Of a stretch of 7,910 nt of DNA, positions 1-7,239 are shown piece after piece. The DNA is from Neptuniibacter sp. Lineage in GTDB: Bacteria > Pseudomonadota > Gammaproteobacteria > Pseudomonadales > Balneatricaceae. Numbering within the stretch: the stretch's first letter is position 1; every line of letters begins with the position of its first letter. Where the stretch lies: contig JASBRM010000021.1 in the NCBI GenBank assembly GCA_030149405.1, positions 1 through 7,910 on the forward strand, given 5' to 3'. A program made the position numbers and the translations under genes. Below the pieces are notes generated by a model. It was not told the DNA's origin, did no database searches, and saw only the letters and a list, made by a program, of their open reading frames with translations.

Positions 1-415
1 TAAACAAGTCATTCAGTTGATTTCGTACTTCCTCATCAGGAGTAATTGCCTGAGCCGTGACCGTCTGCATATCATCTTGTTTAAGGTATGTAGGGATTAG
101 AGGTGAGACTTGAATGTAGGTTACATTGTCTTTTGTAAAAGACACATAGAATTGGTCATCTAATTTACGTGCTTTATCCTCGCCAACCACATGACCAAAA
201 CGGCACTGATGCTCTTGATGTTTTGGTGAAGAATTGCCAGCAGCAGTTGGAGCAAGAATATCCGTTGGATCCGCGCCATTTAAAATGGCCGCAATTTCTG
301 CCTGACGGTAAGGAGCAGACTCCGAAGATATATCACCTCCCAGATGCTCATAGGTTTTCTGAAAGGCAAATAGCGATACTGCTACAACAGATAAAAGAAT
401 TCCTTTTGTACCCAT
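1..415 (-). CDS. Unrecognised protein with hydrophobic N-terminus (3' end outside the window)
   Basis: On the minus strand an open frame runs from an ATG at 415 to the left edge, 138 codons without a stop. The start is fairly firm: an in-frame TAG lies 12 bases upstream with no alternative start between. Residues 5-18 (GILLSVVAVSLFAF) follow a single lysine and form a short hydrophobic stretch, suggesting a signal peptide or N-terminal membrane anchor. The rest is hydrophilic, with a motif around CRFGHVVGEDKARK and then YVSFTKDNVTYIQVSPL, which could be a beta-rich extracytoplasmic domain. No Shine-Dalgarno better than AATAAG-like purines is seen. I do not recognise the family. The plus-strand open frame over the same bases starts with GTG and lacks any family resemblance, so this strand is preferred. 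The gene lies downstream of the YjbR-like gene on the same strand, separated by 158 bp. Confidence 0.6.
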   Translation of the reverse strand, partial: MGTKGILLSVVAVSLFAFQKTYEHLGGDISSESAPYRQAEIAAILNGADPTDILAPTAAGNSSPKHQEHQCRFGHVVGEDKARKLDDQFYVSFTKDNVTYIQVSPLIPTYLKQDDMQTVTAQAITPDEEVRNQLNDLF

Positions 416-448
416 ACAGTCACACTAAATTTTTCTTATTTTCAATGA

Positions 449-477
449 AGCATAATGTCTAAAAATTGTCTAGTAAA
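449..477 (-). promoter_or_regulatory. Weak candidate sigma-70 promoter for the leftmost gene
   Basis: Read on the minus strand, TTTACT (477-472) and TATGCT (454-449) are separated by 17 bases, each matching the consensus at 4 of 6 positions. The -10 lies 33 bases upstream of the ATG at 415, inside the AT-rich gap between this gene and the YjbR-like gene. In such AT-rich DNA, matches of this quality occur by chance, so this is only a candidate. Nothing else is seen in 416-573, including no terminator hairpin after the YjbR-like gene. Confidence 0.22.
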
Positions 478-573
478 TAGCCAGGGTTTTATATCAGGAA
501 AAAACTTTGGATCTAACTGTTTTTTACGCCAAATTAAGGTCATTTATAGTGCTAAGGTATGGATTAATAAAGA

Positions 574-1002
574 TTAACGGTAAAGTTCATTTGCAGGATA
601 TTTTAGTTCTAGATGAGTTCGGTCACTTTTTTTCAGATTTTTAACAACCAACCCATAAGAGCGATCAATTAAACGCTCTATCTCTTTGTAGGGTATTGAA
701 TCAATCAGTACAACACTGATCCAGTGTTTCTTGGACATATGGTAAGCCGGTAAGACTTCCGGGAATATATCTCGGAGCATAAACGCTTCATCTGGATCGC
801 ATTTCAAATTTAGAAAGGAACAACCAGCAAACTGTTCTCCCAGTTCAGAGCCTCTTTGATTACAAGTTGCGAGCAGAGCAAACATTTTGTTTTTTACTTT
901 GAACACACTGACTTCAGTACCAAAGGGAAAAGAAACTGAAGCGTCAGGCAGTGTTAAACAGTAGTGCTTCGCTTGCTCTTTATTCATTTTATTTGGCCAC
1001 AT
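574..1002 (-). CDS. YjbR/MmcQ family protein
   Basis: The 142-residue product matches the small single-domain YjbR/MmcQ family (CyaY-like fold, often annotated as DNA-binding; biochemical role poorly known). Family signs are an early TLPDASVSFPFG segment, then FKVKNKMFALL, then a central LNLKCDPDEAFMLRD, the near-diagnostic PAYHMSKKHWISVVL (about residues 86-100), and a C-terminal helix IERLIDRSYGLVVKNL. The length fits the usual 110-145. There is no signal peptide or membrane segment, so it is cytoplasmic. The ATG at 1002 has a weak GAAG eight bases upstream; an internal ATG at 987 (MNKEQ) would align better with shorter homologues but has no Shine-Dalgarno. It is divergent from the gene at 1139, and the shared upstream region carries a 15-bp palindrome. 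Family assignment is solid; function is not established. Confidence 0.88.
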   Translation of the reverse strand: MWPNKMNKEQAKHYCLTLPDASVSFPFGTEVSVFKVKNKMFALLATCNQRGSELGEQFAGCSFLNLKCDPDEAFMLRDIFPEVLPAYHMSKKHWISVVLIDSIPYKEIERLIDRSYGLVVKNLKKSDRTHLELKYPANELYR

Positions 1003-1069
1003 TGAAAAACTTCAGTCTAGCAAGGAATTGTTTAGCGAGGTGCATTACGGATAAATCATTCGATTCTCT

Positions 1070-1111
1070 ATGGTATATATTTATTGTGCACTGCACAAAA
1101 ATGTGTATAAA
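1070..1111. promoter_or_regulatory. Overlapping divergent promoter pair (candidate)
   Basis: On the plus strand TTGTGC (1084-1089) and TATAAA (1106-1111) are 16 bases apart, leading to the gene at 1139. On the minus strand TTGTGC (1098-1093) and TACCAT (1075-1070) are 17 bases apart, leading to the YjbR-like gene. Both candidate -35 boxes fall inside the same palindrome, so the two promoters would be back to back and could not easily be occupied at once. An alternative plus-strand -10, TATATT at 1076-1081, would put the palindrome at the transcription start instead. The -35 matches are poor (3 of 6), so the boxes are inferred mainly from position. Confidence 0.35.
1084..1098. promoter_or_regulatory. 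Perfect 15-bp palindrome, probable operator
   Basis: TTGTGCA-C-TGCACAA is a perfect 7-bp inverted repeat around one central base. It lies midway between two divergent genes and covers the candidate -35 boxes of both, the expected place for a dimeric repressor or activator site. A one-base spacer rules out an efficient RNA hairpin, so a protein-binding DNA site is more likely. It does not fit the NtrC, LexA, FNR or Fur consensus. TGC...GCA cores are also known for other regulators such as PhaR, but no related gene is present, so no regulator is assigned. Confidence 0.5.
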
Positions 1112-1138
1112 TAATAACCAGTGAATGGAGGTGTTCTT

Positions 1139-1639
1139 ATGATTGATGTCGATGTGGTTAAGGATGTGGATGAAAATTATGCTCGTGATGTGCATGGCGT
1201 TCCTGGGACACGAGTAGACTGTTTTGCCTTAGGGGTTATCCCGGAAGGGCATGATGATTGGTTGTTACCCGAGCCGGTTCGTAATAACAATGTGGCGGTC
1301 AGCTTTACTCAATCACTTGCGGACTTTTTCTATGAGTTCGCAGAAAAACACTTTCAATTAAAAGAGAATGATGAGGTAGTTTTGCTTGCGGCAAAAATTG
1401 ACTGTAATCAGATGGATGAAGAGTCAATCATCGCCTGTTTTTTCGAACGGGCTGAAAGCGCGGTGAATTCAGGTGATTGCATTGTTATCAAGCGCAGGGT
1501 GGCGCTTTGCCCCAGATCTGATGAAGTTGAAAGCCGGGTCAGGAAAGATATCTATCTGCAAAGGGATAAGTTTTTGTTGGCAAAAGATGAAAGACAGGCG
1601 TCAGTAGCTGAGCATGTAGAACTGAAAAAAGTAGGGTGA
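1139..1639 (+). CDS. Unrecognised acidic cytoplasmic protein, 166 residues
   Basis: The ATG at 1139 is chosen because GGAGG (1127-1131) lies seven bases upstream, a near-ideal Shine-Dalgarno. A GTG at 1121 in the same frame would put that site inside the gene and has none of its own. The product is 166 residues, with an Asp/Val-rich start (MIDVDVVKDVDENY), no signal peptide and no membrane segment, so probably cytoplasmic. Visible stretches are a hydrophobic-acidic middle (LADFFYEFAEKHF, about 62-74), a possible helix around EESIIACFFERAESAV (about 95-110), a beta-like CIVIKRRVAL, and a charged C-terminal helix ending KKVG. I recognise no domain. The clear ribosome binding site and coherent composition argue that it is a real gene. 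It stands alone: divergent from the YjbR-like gene and followed by a terminator about 150 bp downstream. Confidence 0.75.
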   Translation: MIDVDVVKDVDENYARDVHGVPGTRVDCFALGVIPEGHDDWLLPEPVRNNNVAVSFTQSLADFFYEFAEKHFQLKENDEVVLLAAKIDCNQMDEESIIACFFERAESAVNSGDCIVIKRRVALCPRSDEVESRVRKDIYLQRDKFLLAKDERQASVAEHVELKKVG

Positions 1640-1751
1640 AAAATCTGCCCTTAAAGTGATTAATAGTGCTATTTATAAAGCAATTACGATTTCTTCTAAT
1701 CTCATCATCTTGAAGGCTATAGTTAATTACTCTGCTGAAGCCATTCTTGAA

Positions 1752-1810
1752 CGCCTGTAATCGCTCATGCCTTGGTAACTATATCGCCTCGATACAGGCG
1801 CTTTTTGTTT
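1752..1810 (+). terminator. Intrinsic terminator with two alternative stems
   Basis: The compact form is CGCCT (1785-1789), a six-base loop, AGGCG (1796-1800), then CTTTTTGTTT. The same 3' arm can instead pair over a longer distance: CGCCTGTA (1752-1759) is a perfect complement of TACAGGCG (1793-1800), and TCG/CGA extends the stem past one bulged A, leaving a loop of about 26 bases. It serves the gene ending at 1639. The two pairings are mutually exclusive, and both place the T-tract at the 3' end of the stem. The surrounding 1640-1876 gap holds no supportable ORF. Confidence 0.6.
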
Positions 1811-1820
1811 CATCATTACT

Positions 1821-1848
1821 TTAAAAGTTAGTAGCCCGAAGATAATAT
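1821..1848 (+). promoter_or_regulatory. Weak candidate promoter for the DUF445 gene
   Basis: TTAAAA (1821-1826) and TAATAT (1843-1848) are 16 bases apart, starting just after the preceding terminator's T-tract and ending 28 bases before the ATG at 1877. A promoter is expected here because the terminator isolates the gene. Box quality is modest, and a neighbouring GATAAT (1841-1846) is an equal alternative -10. Confidence 0.3.
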
Positions 1849-1876
1849 TCGCTCAGTTAATTTTTTGGGAAGACTG

Positions 1877-2584
1877 ATGAATAAGAGTGCGTTAACAAAC
1901 TTTGCTGCAGCCCTAATATTGTGTGCAGGGTTCTTTGCGGATGATCACACTTTACTGACAATTGGGTTATTTGCTCTTTCAGGTGCAGTTACTAACTGGC
2001 TAGCGGTGCATATGTTGTTTGAAAGAGTTCCGGGATTGTATGGCTCCGGTGTGATTCCTGCCAGATTTGAAGATTTTAAACTGGGGATTAAAGCACTGAT
2101 GATGGAGCAGTTCTTTACAGAAGAGAACATCGAGCGTTTCCTCAGTGCTGAAGATGGTCAGCAACCCGACTTACACCTTGCACCTGTTATAGAAAAGGTC
2201 GATTTCTCTCCAACATTTGATTCTCTTATCGATGTCATTCAAACCTCTAAGCTGGGCGGTATGCTCGCTATGATTGGTGGTGTCGAAGTGTTGGAACCAT
2301 TGCGGGAGCCTTTTGTACGAAATATCAAATCGTCTATAGAAGAGATTACCCGCGATGAACAGTTTATTGCCCTTTTGAGGGATGAACTTGAGCGTCCAGA
2401 CGTGATGGCTGAGATGCAAGAAAAGGTGGAAGTAGTCGTTCAGCAACGTCTCGATGAACTAACGCCAAAGCTGGTGAAAGAAATTATCCAGAAGATGATT
2501 CGTGAGCACCTTGGGTGGTTAGTTGTGTGGGGTGGCGTATTTGGCGGTGTTATAGGTCTAATGGCTGCGATGCTTGGTGTATAA
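1877..2584 (+). CDS. DUF445 family membrane protein
   Basis: The 235-residue product fits the DUF445 (YheB-type) family of bacterial inner-membrane proteins of unknown function. The N-terminus has two hydrophobic segments (about 8-21 and 26-44), the second running into the family's hallmark TNWLAVHMLFE at 39-49, followed by PGLYGSGVIPARF. A soluble, mostly helical middle has a charged region rich in Glu, Arg and Gln near 150-200. The C-terminus carries LVKEIIQKMIREHLGW and then a Gly-rich hydrophobic tail (about 213-235) likely to be a third membrane segment. The ATG at 1877 is preceded by GGGAAG; a TTG at 1865 in frame is less likely. It is a single-gene unit between the terminator near 1800 and the shared terminator at 2604, converging with gatB. 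Family assignment is good; function is unknown. Confidence 0.88.
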   Translation: MNKSALTNFAAALILCAGFFADDHTLLTIGLFALSGAVTNWLAVHMLFERVPGLYGSGVIPARFEDFKLGIKALMMEQFFTEENIERFLSAEDGQQPDLHLAPVIEKVDFSPTFDSLIDVIQTSKLGGMLAMIGGVEVLEPLREPFVRNIKSSIEEITRDEQFIALLRDELERPDVMAEMQEKVEVVVQQRLDELTPKLVKEIIQKMIREHLGWLVVWGGVFGGVIGLMAAMLGV

Positions 2585-2603
2585 GATTTACATAATTGAT
2601 AAT

Positions 2604-2631
2604 AAAAAAGCCGCTTAAAAGCGGCTTTTTT
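2604..2631. terminator. Bidirectional intrinsic terminator
   Basis: AAAAAAGCCGCT (2604-2615) and AGCGGCTTTTTT (2620-2631) form a perfect 12-bp stem with a TAAA loop. The GC core is flanked by A and T runs, so the structure works on both strands. It lies 19 bases after the DUF445 stop and 18 bases after the gatB stop (minus strand), ending both converging transcripts. Confidence 0.93.
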
Positions 2632-2649
2632 AATGTGGCTTCGGGGTAT

Positions 2650-4101
2650 TTAAACCAAAGCGTCGAGCTTTTTCTTCAATACGCCCTGTACCTGACCAGG
2701 GTTGGCTTTACCCTGAGAGGCTTTCATAACCTGGCCCATAAAGAAGCCGATCATTTTGCCGCGTTTGTCAGGTTCAGCATTAATGTATTGCTCAACCTGC
2801 GGGCCGCTGTTAGCTATAACATCATCCACAATCTTCTCAATAGCGCCGCTATCCGTTACCTGCTTCAGGCCTTTAGCTTCGATGATTTCATCAGCTGTAC
2901 CGCCTTCATTCCACATGACTTCAAACACCTGCTTGGCGATTTTGCCCGAGATAGTGTTGTCTTTAATGCGTTCCAGAAGTCCACCAAGTTGTTCTGCAGA
3001 TACTGGACTGTCTTTGATATCCGTGTCGTTCTGGTTGAGCAGTTTGGATAGCTCACCCATAACCCAGTTAGCGGCCAGTTTAGCGTCGTTAGCCGCTTTG
3101 GCTACGGTTTCGAAGTAATCCGCAAGGTTACGATCGCCGGACAGAACCATCGCATCGTAGTCGCTCAGTTTGTACTCTTCGATAAAGCGGGCTTTACGCG
3201 CGTCAGGAAGTTCAGGCAATGAGTCGCGAACTGCATCGATATAGCTGTCATCAATTTCGATAGGCAGCAGATCCGGGCAAGGGAAGTAACGGTAGTCGTT
3301 GGCTTCCTCTTTAGAGCGCATAGAACGGGTTTCATCTTTATCTGCATCGTACAGGCGGGTTTCCTGCACTACACGACCGCCATCTTCGAGAAGATCGATC
3401 TGACGCTCAATTTCGCCTATGATCGCTTTTTCGATAAAGCGGAACGAGTTGATGTTCTTCGTTTCCGTTCGTGTGCCGAACTCTTCTTCACCTTTCAGGC
3501 GAACGGAGACGTTACAGTCACAACGGAAAGAACCTTCAGCCATGTTGCCATCGCAAATACCCAGGCTGGTTACGATAGAGTGGATCTTTCTAACGTAAGC
3601 TACGGCTTCTTCAGCACTGCGCATGTCTGGTTCAGATACGATTTCCAGAAGCGGTGTGCCGGCACGGTTCAGGTCGATACCTGACATGCCTGGGAATTCA
3701 TCATGAATCGACTTGCCTGCATCTTCTTCCAGGTGCGCACGTGTTACACCAATGCGTTTTTCACTGCCGTCTTCCAAAGTGATATCAATATGACCCACGC
3801 CCACAATAGGGTGGAACAGCTGGCTGGTCTGGTAGCCTTTTGGAAGGTCTGGATAGAAATAGTTTTTACGGTCAAATACAGATTTGCGTCCAATCTCAGC
3901 ATCGACTGCGAGACCAAACTTAACCGCCATTCTCAGCGCTTCTTCATTAAATACAGGTAGTGTACCCGGCAGTGCCAAATCGACTGCGCATGCCTGGGTA
4001 TTGGGTTCCGCGCCAAATGCTGTACTGGCACCGGAAAAAATTTTGGATTTTGTCGCTAGCTGGGCGTGGATTTCCAGCCCGATTACCGCTTCCCATTCCA
4101 T
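2650..4101 (-). CDS. gatB: Asp-tRNA(Asn)/Glu-tRNA(Gln) amidotransferase subunit B
   Basis: GatB is the tRNA-binding, ATP-using subunit of GatCAB: it phosphorylates the side chain of Asp or Glu on misacylated tRNA, then ammonia from GatA converts it to the amide. The 483-residue product has the usual length. It opens with the family signature GLEIHAQL, supplying Glu10 and His12 of the kinase site. Further signatures are [15 protein letters not shown] (78-91), AHLEEDAGK (122-130) and [15 protein letters not shown] (145-159). The last ~150 residues form the helical and YqeY-like tail that contacts tRNA. The ATG at 4101 is chosen over the upstream open frame (to 4176) because homology begins there and GAGAGG lies nine bases before it. 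That Shine-Dalgarno overlaps the gatA stop; the gap is 13 bases, so the two genes are probably translationally coupled. It is the last gene of gatCAB. Confidence 0.97.
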   Translation of the reverse strand: MEWEAVIGLEIHAQLATKSKIFSGASTAFGAEPNTQACAVDLALPGTLPVFNEEALRMAVKFGLAVDAEIGRKSVFDRKNYFYPDLPKGYQTSQLFHPIVGVGHIDITLEDGSEKRIGVTRAHLEEDAGKSIHDEFPGMSGIDLNRAGTPLLEIVSEPDMRSAEEAVAYVRKIHSIVTSLGICDGNMAEGSFRCDCNVSVRLKGEEEFGTRTETKNINSFRFIEKAIIGEIERQIDLLEDGGRVVQETRLYDADKDETRSMRSKEEANDYRYFPCPDLLPIEIDDSYIDAVRDSLPELPDARKARFIEEYKLSDYDAMVLSGDRNLADYFETVAKAANDAKLAANWVMGELSKLLNQNDTDIKDSPVSAEQLGGLLERIKDNTISGKIAKQVFEVMWNEGGTADEIIEAKGLKQVTDSGAIEKIVDDVIANSGPQVEQYINAEPDKRGKMIGFFMGQVMKASQGKANPGQVQGVLKKKLDALV

Positions 4102-4114
4102 AGTTTTAAACCTC

Positions 4115-5566
4115 TCAGATGCCTTGTGGTGACTGTGTGTGCCAATCCGTTGCCAGTTGGAACTGGTGCGCAACATTCAGCAATTTTTGTTCAGCAAAAT
4201 AGTCGCCAATAATTTGCAGACCAGTTGGAAGACCGTTCACTGTTCCACAAGGCACGGACATGCCAGGCAGGCCCGCCAGGTTCAGGGAGATTGTAAAAAT
4301 ATCTTCCATATACATGGCTACAGGGTCTGAGGTTTTTTCGCCAATTTTGAAAGCTGGGTGTGGGGTAGTCGGGCCCATGATGACATCAACTTCAGAAAGC
4401 ACCTTGGCAAAATCATCGCGGATCAGACGACGAATCTGTTGCGCTTTATTGTAGTAGGCGTCGTAGAAACCTTCGGAAAGAGCGTAAGCACCGATCATAA
4501 TACGACGTTTAACTTCAGCGCCGAAACCTTCACCGCGACTGCGTTTGTAAAGATCTTCCAGATCGACTGGGTTTTCACAGCGGTAGCCATAACGTACACC
4601 ATCAAAACGTGACAGATTGGAAGAGGCTTCAGCTGGCGCGATGATGTAATACGCAGGAATCGACAGCGCAGTATTTGGCAAGCTGACTTCTTTTACCGTA
4701 GCGCCTAGCTTTTCAAACTCTTTAATTGCTGCCTGAGTGCGTTCGGCAATCTCTGAGTCGAGATCATCCATAAAGAACTCTTTTGGCAGACCGATTTTTA
4801 ATCCATCCAAAGGTTTGTTCAGATCGGCAGTGTAATCCGGTACTGCACGATCAACCGATGTGGAATCGTGTTTGTCGAAACCAGCCATTACGTTCAGCAT
4901 CATCGCTGCGTCTTCGGCTGTTTTCGTCATTGGACCGCCCTGGTCCAGCGAAGAGGCGAATGCAATCATGCCAAAACGGGAAACACGACCATATGTGGGT
5001 TTCAGGCCTGTGATACCACACAGGGCGGCGGGCTGGCGAATTGAACCACCGGTATCTGTGCCTGTCGCTGCAGGAGCTAATTGCGCTGCTACGGCTGCTG
5101 CAGAACCACCAGATGAGCCACCCGGAACACATTCGGTATTCCATGGGTTTTTCGCCGCACCATAGAAACTGCTTTCATTGGAAGAGCCCATCGCGAACTC
5201 ATCCATATTGGTTTTACCCAGCATGACGCCGCCAGCAGCATTAAACTTTTCTACCACTGTTGCGTTGTAGGGCGAGATAAAGTTATCCAGCATTTTAGAT
5301 GCGCAGCTGGTACGAACGCCCTGCGTGCAGAAAATGTCTTTATGAGCAAAAGGCAGACCCGTAAATGCACCAGCAGTACCTGCAGCAATGGCTTCATCCG
5401 CTGCTTTTGCCTGTGCCAGAGCTTGTTCTTCTGTAACAGTGATATAGCTGTTGTATTTTTCGTCTTCGGCCTTGATGCGGTTCAGGTAGGCTTGGGTCAG
5501 CTCAACACTGCTGAAATCTCCAGACTTAAGCCCCTGAGCCAGTTCGGCTAATGTTTTGTCAAACAT
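4115..5566 (-). CDS. gatA: Asp-tRNA(Asn)/Glu-tRNA(Gln) amidotransferase subunit A
   Basis: GatA is the glutaminase subunit: it releases ammonia from glutamine and channels it to GatB. The sequence is a complete amidase-signature protein of 483 residues. The Ser-cisSer-Lys triad is visible as Lys76 (in LPFAHKDIF), Ser151 (in [11 protein letters not shown]) and Ser175 (in [11 protein letters not shown]), with the family spacing. [14 protein letters not shown] and the C-terminal [12 protein letters not shown] and [10 protein letters not shown] are also typical. Start choice: ATG at 5566 gives the usual [10 protein letters not shown] opening and lies ten bases after AGAAGGA; the in-frame ATG at 5575 is only one base from that site and is less likely. 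It follows gatC by 41 bases. No truncation or missing active-site residue is seen. Confidence 0.96.
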   Translation of the reverse strand: MFDKTLAELAQGLKSGDFSSVELTQAYLNRIKAEDEKYNSYITVTEEQALAQAKAADEAIAAGTAGAFTGLPFAHKDIFCTQGVRTSCASKMLDNFISPYNATVVEKFNAAGGVMLGKTNMDEFAMGSSNESSFYGAAKNPWNTECVPGGSSGGSAAAVAAQLAPAATGTDTGGSIRQPAALCGITGLKPTYGRVSRFGMIAFASSLDQGGPMTKTAEDAAMMLNVMAGFDKHDSTSVDRAVPDYTADLNKPLDGLKIGLPKEFFMDDLDSEIAERTQAAIKEFEKLGATVKEVSLPNTALSIPAYYIIAPAEASSNLSRFDGVRYGYRCENPVDLEDLYKRSRGEGFGAEVKRRIMIGAYALSEGFYDAYYNKAQQIRRLIRDDFAKVLSEVDVIMGPTTPHPAFKIGEKTSDPVAMYMEDIFTISLNLAGLPGMSVPCGTVNGLPTGLQIIGDYFAEQKLLNVAHQFQLATDWHTQSPQGI

Positions 5567-5607
5567 GGAATACATATCCTTCTAATTACTTCCGGCGGCT
5601 AACGCGA

Positions 5608-5895
5608 TTACTCAATAACCTTAGGTACCTGGAACAAGCCTTTTTCGACCTGTGGGGCGATGGCTTGTAGGGCGTCACGCTTATTCGCCTCAGTTACTTC
5701 ATCACTGCGTAAGCGTTGAACGGCATCAAGCGGGTGGGCCATGGGTAATACATCAGATGTATCTACAGCTTGCATCTGATCAACAAGATCAAGAATGTTT
5801 GACAGATTTTGCGCGTATTCAGGAGCGTCCTGTTCTTCAATTTGAAGGCGCGCCAGATGGGCAATTTTGTCCACATCAGAGCGGTCCAGAGACAT
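5608..5895 (-). CDS. gatC: Asp-tRNA(Asn)/Glu-tRNA(Gln) amidotransferase subunit C
   Basis: GatC is the small subunit that wraps around the GatA-GatB interface and stabilises the complex. The 95-residue product has normal length and family features: an N-terminal [13 protein letters not shown] (about 7-19), a helix [12 protein letters not shown] (about 29-40), the linker VLPMAHPLD (about 49-57), and a C-terminal LFQVPKVIE resembling the usual FxVPxVI ending. The ATG at 5895 is preceded by GAGAG about seven bases upstream. It is the first gene of gatC-gatA-gatB, divergent from mreB as in Pseudomonas. Presence of the complex implies that at least one of Gln-tRNA or Asn-tRNA is made by transamidation in this organism; which one cannot be told from this window. 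Confidence 0.96.
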   Translation of the reverse strand: MSLDRSDVDKIAHLARLQIEEQDAPEYAQNLSNILDLVDQMQAVDTSDVLPMAHPLDAVQRLRSDEVTEANKRDALQAIAPQVEKGLFQVPKVIE

Positions 5896-5919
5896 AATTT
5901 ACTCTCGCTTTTTGAGAAG

Positions 5920-5934
5920 GCTTTCAATGAAAGC
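5920..5934. promoter_or_regulatory. Perfect 15-bp palindrome in the gatC leader
   Basis: GCTTTCA-A-TGAAAGC is a perfect 7-bp inverted repeat around one base, 24 bases upstream of the gatC ATG. As RNA it could also fold as GCUUU/AAAGC with a five-base loop. A poor candidate -10, TATCAG (5939-5934, minus strand), touches its edge, which would place the palindrome at the start site of gatC transcription; the matching -35 (CTTACT region near 5957-5962) is weak. Either an operator or a leader hairpin is possible. Confidence 0.35.
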
Positions 5935-6032
5935 TGATAGGGAAAAAACCAAGAGCAGTAAGGTATCACATTGGTGGGCCATTCAGAAGGCTAATTGTCA
6001 TTGTTATTTGTACTGATTTACGGATTTTCACC

Positions 6033-6061
6033 TTGCTCTAAACGCCTGCCATTGTTAGAGT
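6033..6061 (+). promoter_or_regulatory. Candidate promoter for mreB
   Basis: TTGCTC (6033-6038) and TAGAGT (6056-6061) are 17 bases apart, 56 bases before the mreB ATG. The match is 3 of 6 and 4 of 6. A better isolated -35, TTGTCA (5995-6000), has no -10 at proper spacing. The divergent layout means that promoters for both gatC and mreB must lie somewhere within 5896-6117, but none is convincing. Confidence 0.25.
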
Positions 6062-6076
6062 TACGTGTTTTCAGGA

Positions 6077-6089
6077 TATAGCGGCTATA
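6077..6089. promoter_or_regulatory. Short palindrome in the mreB leader
   Basis: TATAGC-G-GCTATA is a perfect 6-bp inverted repeat around one base, 28 bases upstream of the mreB start. It sits downstream of the candidate promoter and could be a protein-binding site, or part of an alternative -10 (TATAGC or TATACC). It is short enough that chance is a real alternative. Confidence 0.25.
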
Positions 6090-6105
6090 CCTGCAGATTT
6101 CTTAG

Positions 6106-7155
<1,050 letters not shown>

Positions 7156-7158
7156 GCC

Positions 7159-7239
7159 ATGTTTGAGCTTACTTGTGAATTGATAAACGCCTCTAAACAC
7201 CTCCTGAATGTGGTTCCGCATTGGGAGGTGAATCATTAA
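7159..7239 (+). CDS. Possible 26-codon leader ORF between mreB and mreC
   Basis: An ATG three bases after the mreB stop, in the same frame as mreB, opens 26 codons (MFELTCELIN... to ...WEVNH) ending in TAA at 7237-7239. The stop overlaps the proposed mreC start codon by one base (ATTAA). It has no clear Shine-Dalgarno, so translation would depend on ribosomes restarting after mreB. Its codons 14-24 cover the hairpin that hides the mreC Shine-Dalgarno. The peptide matches nothing I know; a role as a coupling leader is more likely than a functional peptide. Chance is possible for an ORF this short. Confidence 0.4.
   Translation: MFELTCELINASKHLLNVVPHWEVNH
7198..7230 (+). promoter_or_regulatory. 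Hairpin sequestering the mreC Shine-Dalgarno
   Basis: CACCTCC (7198-7204) is the exact complement of GGAGGTG (7224-7230), giving a 7-bp stem with five G-C pairs. Inside it AATG (7207-7210) can pair with CATT (7219-7222), closing a smaller inner loop. The 3' arm is the mreC Shine-Dalgarno itself, so folding would block ribosome entry. No T-tract follows, so it is not an intrinsic terminator. The pairing is directly visible; a regulatory effect is inferred. Confidence 0.6.
7224..7237 (+). promoter_or_regulatory. mreC ribosome binding site with ATT start codon
   Basis: GGAGGTGA (7224-7231) is an eight-base perfect complement of the conserved 16S rRNA 3' end. Six bases after GGAGG comes ATT (7235-7237), in frame with mreC. 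The only in-frame alternative upstream is ATC at 7232, directly after a TGA stop at 7229-7231, with a spacing of only three bases. A GTG inside the site (7228) reads only three codons before TAA. An unusually strong site would offset a weak start codon. Confidence 0.7.

Noticed and set aside
169..462. Plus-strand open frame of 97 codons
   Set aside because: It starts with GTG without a Shine-Dalgarno and lies opposite a longer minus-strand frame with a credible start and hydrophobic N-terminus. Composition looks like a shadow.
1084..1098. NtrC, LexA, FNR or Fur site
   Set aside because: The palindrome has a one-base centre and TTGTGCA arms, which do not fit the spacing or half-sites of those regulators.
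989..1195. Minus-strand open frame of 68 codons across the divergent intergenic region
   Set aside because: It overlaps the starts of both neighbouring genes and the palindrome, and its product has no coherent features.
2596..3118. Plus-strand frames opposite the gatB 3' end
   Set aside because: gatB is unmistakable on the minus strand; these frames are its antisense shadows, and the first begins inside the terminator.
7198..7237. Hairpin after mreB as an intrinsic terminator
   Set aside because: No T-tract follows the stem; the next bases are AATCATTAAG.
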